DNA from: Streptomyces chartreusis
Lineage (GTDB): Bacteria > Actinomycetota > Actinomycetes > Streptomycetales > Streptomycetaceae
Length of the DNA stretch: 64,000 nucleotides
Assembly: GCF_008704715.1 (NCBI RefSeq)
Contig: NZ_CP023689.1
Location: forward strand, 3,968,001 to 4,032,000
Direction: 5' to 3'
The position numbers were made by a program, and so were the translations under genes. A model generated the notes under the pieces. That model was not told where the DNA came from and searched no databases. It was given only the letters and a program-made list of their open reading frames with translations. Positions 58,929 to 64,000 of the stretch are shown in pieces. Every line of letters starts with the position of its first letter. The stretch's first letter is position 1.

Positions 58929-61100
58929 TCATGACTTCGGCTGGAACGAACCGGTCAGTGTCTTCCAGGTGTCCTTGCGGAGATCACTGTCCCAATCGGC
59001 GGCCTTCGCGGTGTACATCAGCGCATAGCCCCGACGGCTGTCCACGACGAACCCACGGTCGATCGTCCGGTACTTCGTCCCGCCGTCGACATAGGTGAAC
59101 TCCCAGTCGGCCGTGTTCCAGCCGCGATAGTCCACCTTCTCTATGCGGATCCGGTCGTACTGGGAGCGCTGCATGTACTGCTCCTGGTCCTCCCAGTCCG
59201 CGACCGGGTCGTCCTGCGGCGTGGACGTCCAGGCGACGAGCAGCTTCTGCCCGTCGGGCCCGGTGAACCGGTCTCCCGAGGAGCCCGTGGTCTCGTACTT
59301 CCAGCCCTTGGGAAGCCCGATCGAGTACCCCTGGTTCCCCTTGTGGGTCGAGACGGCTCCGTTGCCACCGCCGGACCCGGCCTCGGCGCCGCTCCCCCCG
59401 GTGGCGCTCGCCTCGGCGCTCGGCGTCTTCCCGTCCTCGGATCCGGAACCGGAACCGGAACCCTTGTCCTCCGACGAGGACTTGTCGCCGTCCGTACGGG
59501 TCCCCTCGTCGTCCCGCTTGGTGTCGGAGCTCGCGCTCGCCTTGGTGGAGGCCTTTGCCCCGCCGTCGCCCGCGGCCCCGGTCGAGTCACCGCCGCCGTT
59601 CAGGACCACGGCCAGCACCACACCGAGGACGGCGAGCGCCACGACCACCGCGATGATCACCAGCGTGCGCCTGGGCACCACATCGGTGAGCGGCGCCCTC
59701 GGCACGGTCCGCTCCGGCAGATCCGGCGGCGGCATGACGGGCCACCCCGAACTCCGGCCCGCGCCCTGCCCGTTCCCACTCGCGGCATCGCGCTCACCGG
59801 CACCCGCACCGCCCTTGGCCCCGGCACCCGCCGCGGACCCGCCGGCCACACCGCCCTCGGAACCGGAACCCTGACCGGAACTCCCGGCGTCCGCCGAAGC
59901 CCCAGCCGCACTCCCCGCCGTGGCCGACCCTCCGGCCGACCCGCCGGACGTCCGAGCGGCCGACCCGCCGGCCGCTTCACCGCCCGCGACCGAACCGGAC
60001 TCGCCCTTTTCACTCGCGGACTTGCCACGCGTGGCAGCCCCGGCGGCCGCCCCCGCGCCCACCGCGGCCTTGCGCACGGAACGCAGTGCCCCGCGCAACC
60101 GCTCCCCGGCCTCCTCGCCCCGCTTGCCCACGGACCCGGCACCCGAACGCCCCTTGCCCTCCGGCGCGCCGGGCTGCGGCGGCAGCGGCACGACCTTCGT
60201 CGCGTCCGCCGGCTCCGGCTCGGCCTTGCGCTCGGGCGCGTGGATGACGGCGTTGAGCATCTTCCGCGCACCGGCGTCGTCGAGCCGCTTCTCGGGGTCC
60301 TTGTTGAGCAGGCCGTAGATGACGTCCCGCAGCGGACCCGCGTTCTTCGGCTCCTCCATCGGCTCGGTCATCACCGCGGTGAGCGTGGCGATCGCGGAGC
60401 CCTTGTCGTACGGCGGCACACCCTCGACCGACGCGTACAACAGGCCGCCCAGCGACCACAGGTCGGCCGCGGGGCCCGGCTTGTGGCCGCGGGCCCGCTC
60501 CGGGGAGATGTAGGAGGGCGCGCCGACGAGCATGCCGGTCGAGGTGATGGACGGGTCGCCCTCGACCTGGGCGATGCCGAAGTCGGTGAGCACGACCCGG
60601 TCGGTGTCGGACTCCAGCAGGACGTTCGACGGCTTCACGTCACGGTGCAGGATGCCCTCGCGGTGCGCGGACCGCAGCACGTCGAGCACGGCCAGGCCCA
60701 CCTCGGCCGCCCGCTTGGGCTCCAGCAGGCCGTCCTCCCGGATGACCTCGGCGAGCGACTTGCCCTCGACGAGCTCCATCACGATCCAGGGCCGGTCGTC
60801 CTCGTCGACCACGTCGAACACCGTGACCGCGCTGTTGTTGCGGATCCGGGCGATCGCCTTGGCCTCACGCAGGGTGCGTGTGATCAGGCGTCGCTTCTCC
60901 TCCTCGTCGATGTTCGAGGGGAACCGCAGCTCCTTGACGGCGACCGTGCGCCCCAGTGTCTCGTCGACGGCACGCCACACCGTGCCCATGCCGCCCCTGC
61001 CGAGCACACCGCCCAGCCTGTACCGCCCCGCGAGGAGACGCTCACGGTCGTCCTGACGAGTCTCCTGACGAGATGTCCCCGCCCGCTCCGCCTCCGACAT
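58929..61100 (-). CDS. Transmembrane Ser/Thr protein kinase with long Gly/Ser/Ala linker
   Basis: A 723-residue receptor kinase. The domain has AGRYRLGGVLGRGGMGTVWR, VAVKELRFPSN, HRDVKPSNVLLESD, DFGIAQVEGDPS and SPERARGHKPG. A disordered region of about 170 residues is Gly/Ser/Ala-rich. One helix (TLVIIAVVVALAVLGVVLAV) leads to a Ser/Lys/Glu-rich stalk and a 125-residue exterior part opening YSIGLPKGWKYETTG, LpqN/PsbP-like. ATG 61100 lies behind GAGGGG. The first gene of the six-gene block; the promoter region is shared with the divergent serine hydrolase. Confidence 0.92.
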   Translation of the reverse strand: MSEAERAGTSRQETRQDDRERLLAGRYRLGGVLGRGGMGTVWRAVDETLGRTVAVKELRFPSNIDEEEKRRLITRTLREAKAIARIRNNSAVTVFDVVDEDDRPWIVMELVEGKSLAEVIREDGLLEPKRAAEVGLAVLDVLRSAHREGILHRDVKPSNVLLESDTDRVVLTDFGIAQVEGDPSITSTGMLVGAPSYISPERARGHKPGPAADLWSLGGLLYASVEGVPPYDKGSAIATLTAVMTEPMEEPKNAGPLRDVIYGLLNKDPEKRLDDAGARKMLNAVIHAPERKAEPEPADATKVVPLPPQPGAPEGKGRSGAGSVGKRGEEAGERLRGALRSVRKAAVGAGAAAGAATRGKSASEKGESGSVAGGEAAGGSAARTSGGSAGGSATAGSAAGASADAGSSGQGSGSEGGVAGGSAAGAGAKGGAGAGERDAASGNGQGAGRSSGWPVMPPPDLPERTVPRAPLTDVVPRRTLVIIAVVVALAVLGVVLAVVLNGGGDSTGAAGDGGAKASTKASASSDTKRDDEGTRTDGDKSSSEDKGSGSGSGSEDGKTPSAEASATGGSGAEAGSGGGNGAVSTHKGNQGYSIGLPKGWKYETTGSSGDRFTGPDGQKLLVAWTSTPQDDPVADWEDQEQYMQRSQYDRIRIEKVDYRGWNTADWEFTYVDGGTKYRTIDRGFVVDSRRGYALMYTAKAADWDSDLRKDTWKTLTGSFQPKS

Positions 61101-61294
61101 GCGTCCCCTCATACAACCCGCCCTGACAGAGCCTCCATTGTCTCTCACCCGACAAGTGCCCAACGCCCAGGGTGCCTCTCATGCGGCCACCCGCCCGCAG
61201 GCGCCGGCACCCGGACCCGCTCTCACCCGGGGCCCCGTGTACCGCGCGTAACACTCCCCGGCATGATGAGCCGCGTGGAGGGGAGGGAACCCGC

Positions 61295-62395
61295 ATGGCG
61301 CGACCGGTGATGCCACTGCTTCGGACACTACTTGCCTTCCCTGTGCTCCTGACGCTTCTCGGCCTCGTGTCCCCGTCGCTCCTCGGCCTGTCTCCGGCCG
61401 GCCGGCCGGCTCTCACCGCCTCGTCGACGTCCGGGGCCCCGGCGACGGACGCCCTCCTCGCACGGCTCGTGACCCGGGGCAGGGCCCCCGCGGCGGCCCT
61501 GCTGGCCCGCGAGGAGACCGGCACCCGCTACACCCGAGCCGGCCAGGGCATCGCCCGCACCGACCACTTCCGCGCCGGCAGCATGACGAAGACCTTCATC
61601 GCGACGGTCGTCCTGCAACTGGCCGCCGAGGGGCAGCTGTCCCTGTCCGACACGGTGGAGCGGTACCTGCCGGGCCTGGTGCGCGGGGCGGGCAACGACG
61701 GGCGCGCGCTCACCCTTCGTGCCCTGCTGACCCACACCAGCGGCCTGTACGACTTCACCGCGGCGACCAGAGGCGCTCTCCCCTTGACGTCGCTTCAGGC
61801 TGTCCGAATAGCACTCACCCACCCCCCTGCCGCCCGCGGCGGCTTCTCCTACTCGAACACCAACTACGTGTTGCTCGGCCTGGTCGTCGAGCAGGTCACC
61901 GGCCGCTCCTACGCCGCCGAGACCGAACGGCGCGTCATCGCCCCGCTGGGTCTGACCGGCACCTCCTTCCCTGGTTCCCGCACCTCGCTGCCCTCCCCGC
62001 ACGGCCGCGCCTACGCCACCGACGGGACCGATGTCACCGAACTCGATCCCCGGGTGGCGGGCGCCGCCGGTGAGCTGGTGACCACGCTCGCCGACCTCGA
62101 CCGCTTCTACGCCGCGCTGCTCGGCGGCCGGCTGCTGCCCCCGCGCTGGCTGCGCGAGATGCTCGACACCCGTGCCGCACACGGCTCGTACGGCATGGGT
62201 CTCTTTCCCGTGAAACTGCGCTGCGGCACCGTCGTATGGGGGCACAGCGGGCGCATATCCGGCAGCTACGTGCGCTCCGCGGCCACCGTCGACGGGCGTC
62301 GTGTCATGACTTTCCGGGTGAACACGACGGCGATCGCAGATCCCGGCCTCGAACCCCGGCTGCTCGCCGCCGAGTTCTGCCCTCGCACCAAGTAG
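61295..62395 (+). CDS. Secreted serine hydrolase (beta-lactamase/D-Ala-D-Ala carboxypeptidase family)
   Basis: A 366-residue exported enzyme of the class C beta-lactamase/R61-type DD-peptidase fold. A signal peptide (TLLAFPVLLTLLGLVSPSLL) is followed by the nucleophile motif SMTK (SxxK) in FRAGSMTKTFIATVV and the YSN motif in GFSYSNTNYVLLG. GHSGRISG near the end fills the place of KTG (HSG). R61-type enzymes remove D-Ala from peptidoglycan; esterases share the fold. ATG 61295 is behind GAGGGGAGGGA. It is divergent from the kinase block and may modify the wall that these kinases monitor. Confidence 0.9.
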   Translation: MARPVMPLLRTLLAFPVLLTLLGLVSPSLLGLSPAGRPALTASSTSGAPATDALLARLVTRGRAPAAALLAREETGTRYTRAGQGIARTDHFRAGSMTKTFIATVVLQLAAEGQLSLSDTVERYLPGLVRGAGNDGRALTLRALLTHTSGLYDFTAATRGALPLTSLQAVRIALTHPPAARGGFSYSNTNYVLLGLVVEQVTGRSYAAETERRVIAPLGLTGTSFPGSRTSLPSPHGRAYATDGTDVTELDPRVAGAAGELVTTLADLDRFYAALLGGRLLPPRWLREMLDTRAAHGSYGMGLFPVKLRCGTVVWGHSGRISGSYVRSAATVDGRRVMTFRVNTTAIADPGLEPRLLAAEFCPRTK

Positions 62396-62472
62396 AACGG
62401 CCGAGGTTCGAGCGAAGATCCCATCCCCGGCCACCCGTTCGGGTGACGTTCTCGACGACTACGCCGGCACGG

Positions 62473-64000
62473 TCACAGCGGCACGATGTCCGGCGCCCCC
62501 AGCCGCGCCGCGTCCGCCGTCAGGTCGTCCGGCTGGCGCTGCGACTCCCGCTCGGCCTCCACGCGCTTCTGGTAGTGCTCGACCTCGCGCTCGATGTGTC
62601 CCTTGTCCCAGCCCAGCACCGGCGCCATCAGCTCGGCGGCCTCGCGCGCGCAACGGGTGCCGCGGTCGAAGGTCTCGATGGAGATGCGGGTGCGCCGCGT
62701 CAGGGCGTCGTCCAGATGGCGCGCCCCCTCGTGCGAGGCGGCGTACACGATCTCGGCGCGCAGATAGTCGTCGCCGGACGCGAGGGGTTCGCCCAGCGCC
62801 GGGTTCGCGGTGATGAGTTCGAGCACCTCCTCGGCGAGCGACCCGTACCGGTTCAACAGGTGCTCCACGCGCACCACATGAAGGCCCGTCCGCGCCGCGA
62901 TCCGCGCCCGCGCGTTCCACATCGCGCGGTATCCCTCCGCGCCCACCAGCGGGATCTCCTCCGTCACGCACTCGGCGACCCGCATGTCGAGCCCGTGCAC
63001 GGCCGCGTCCACCGCGTCCTTGGCCATGACGCGGTACGTCGTGTACTTGCCGCCAGCCACGACGACGAGTCCGGGCACGGGATGCGCCACGGTGTGTTCG
63101 CGGGACAGCTTGCTCGTGGCGTCCGACTCCCCGGCGAGCAGCGGCCGCAGTCCGGCGTACACGCCTTCCACGTCGTCGCGGGTCAGGGGCACCGAGAGCA
63201 CCGAGTTCACGTGTTCCAGCAGGTAGTCGATGTCCGCGCTGGACGCGGCCGGGTGGGCCTTGTCGAGGTCCCAGTCGGTGTCGGTGGTGCCGACGATCCA
63301 GTGCCGGCCCCAGGGGATGACGAACAGCACGGACTTCTCGGTGCGCAGGATGAGCCCGCTGGAGGAGTGGATGCGGTCCTTGGGCACGACCAGGTGGATG
63401 CCCTTGGACGCGCGGACGTGGAACTGCCCGCGCTCGCCCACCATCGACTGGGTGTCGTCGGTCCACACCCCGGTGGCGTTGACGATCTGCTTGGCGCGGA
63501 TCTCGTACTCGCCGCCGCCCTCGACGTCCTGCACCCGGGCGCCGACGACCCGCTCGCCCTCACGCAGGAACGCCGTCACCCGCGCCCGGTTGGCGACCTT
63601 CGCGCCGTAGGCCGCGGCCGTGCGCACGAGGTTGGCCACATAGCGGGCGTCGTCCATCTGCGCGTCGTAGTACTGCAACCCGCCGACCAGCGCTTCCTTC
63701 TTCAGGGCGGGGGCGATGCGCAGGGCGTTGCGGCGGCTCAGATGGCGGTGCATGGGCAGGCCGCGGCCATGGGTGCGGGCCATCGACATGACGTCGTAGA
63801 GCATGACGCCGCACCCGGCGTACAGACGCTCCCAGCCCTTGTACTGCAGCGGGTACAGGAACGGCACCGGTTTCACCAGGTGCGGCGCCAGCCGCTCCAG
63901 CAGCAGCCCGCGTTCCTTGAGAGCTTCCCGTACGAGGCCGAAGTCGAGCATCTCCAGATAGCGCAGGCCGCCGTGAATGAGCTTGCTCGACCTGCTGGAG
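62473..64000 (-). CDS. glpD: Glycerol-3-phosphate dehydrogenase, FAD-dependent (partial, 5' end beyond the window)
   Basis: About 508 residues of GlpD are visible; the start lies right of the window. The first visible residues read SSRSSKLIHGGLRYLEM, the conserved loop after the FAD-binding start. Later parts are VNATGVWTDDTQSMVG, HLVVPKDRIHSSSGLILR, VIPWGRHWIVGTTDTDWDLD and GKYTTYRVMAKDAVDAAV. The enzyme oxidises sn-glycerol 3-phosphate to dihydroxyacetone phosphate at the membrane and passes electrons to quinone. It converges on the serine hydrolase gene, with a short ACCCG-TT-CGGGT hairpin (near 62440) between. Confidence 0.95.
   Translation of the reverse strand, partial: SSRSSKLIHGGLRYLEMLDFGLVREALKERGLLLERLAPHLVKPVPFLYPLQYKGWERLYAGCGVMLYDVMSMARTHGRGLPMHRHLSRRNALRIAPALKKEALVGGLQYYDAQMDDARYVANLVRTAAAYGAKVANRARVTAFLREGERVVGARVQDVEGGGEYEIRAKQIVNATGVWTDDTQSMVGERGQFHVRASKGIHLVVPKDRIHSSSGLILRTEKSVLFVIPWGRHWIVGTTDTDWDLDKAHPAASSADIDYLLEHVNSVLSVPLTRDDVEGVYAGLRPLLAGESDATSKLSREHTVAHPVPGLVVVAGGKYTTYRVMAKDAVDAAVHGLDMRVAECVTEEIPLVGAEGYRAMWNARARIAARTGLHVVRVEHLLNRYGSLAEEVLELITANPALGEPLASGDDYLRAEIVYAASHEGARHLDDALTRRTRISIETFDRGTRCAREAAELMAPVLGWDKGHIEREVEHYQKRVEAERESQRQPDDLTADAARLGAPDIVPL

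Overview
The window is chromosomal DNA of a high-GC actinomycete, almost certainly a Streptomyces. Codons end overwhelmingly in G or C, GTG/TTG starts and GTGA/ATGA overlaps are frequent, and characteristic families are present: PspC-type two-component genes, LAXTG sortase substrates, eukaryotic-type Ser/Thr kinases, DUF5682/DUF5691/DUF6350 proteins and a c-di-AMP riboswitch. From memory, the gene order resembles the purN–sucCD–pcrA–guaA core region of S. coelicolor. I see no rRNA, tRNA, CRISPR array, transposase or phage gene.

Layout. 1-4.8 kb: the 5' end of purN, a small membrane protein, a DUF6350 integral membrane protein and an unusual regulator that joins an XRE helix-turn-helix, an ECF-sigma-like region and a membrane anchor. 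4.8-7 kb: sucC-sucD. 7-7.5 kb: an intergenic stretch holding a 22-codon ORF with a strong ribosome site and two hairpins. 7.5-11.3 kb: two secreted or anchored proteins, one built from about 30 eleven-residue repeats. 11.4-20.2 kb: two divergent transcription units encoding a MoxR-type AAA+ ATPase, a DUF5682 protein, a VWA protein and two small coupled ORFs on the minus strand, and SWIM-finger and DUF5691 proteins on the plus strand. 20.3-31.5 kb: a B12-dependent mutase small subunit, a lipase, an M23 peptidase, the helicase pcrA, two NlpC/P60 hydrolases (one behind a c-di-AMP riboswitch) and a TDT-type transporter. 31.5-38 kb: a PspC/LuxR envelope-stress-like two-component system with PspC partner genes, DoxX and dispersed repeats. 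38-45.5 kb: DUF4429 protein, class II aldolase, PPOX-type flavoprotein, guaA, chorismate mutase behind a Phe/Tyr leader peptide and terminator, a membrane protein and a sortase substrate. 45.5-49 kb: a succinate-semialdehyde dehydrogenase/GMC oxidoreductase pair. 49-61.1 kb: six Ser/Thr-kinase-like genes in one orientation, one of them a pseudokinase. 61.3-64 kb: a secreted serine hydrolase and glpD (5' end beyond the window).

Strongest observation. Both divergent promoters between the AAA+ gene and the SWIM gene, and the promoter of pcrA 9.6 kb away, carry sequences fitting the LexA-independent actinobacterial DNA-damage promoter tTGTCRgtg-N8-TAnnnT (the PafBC motif). Two of the three are exact in the -10 part with the 8-base spacer. 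This links the poorly understood SWIM/DUF5691/MoxR/DUF5682/VWA system to the DNA-damage response. Other leads are the coupled small ORFs inside that system, the hendecad-repeat secreted protein, the Phe/Tyr attenuator, the kinase cluster with a pseudokinase, and a 200-bp dispersed element whose two copies show compensatory changes in a 22-bp stem.
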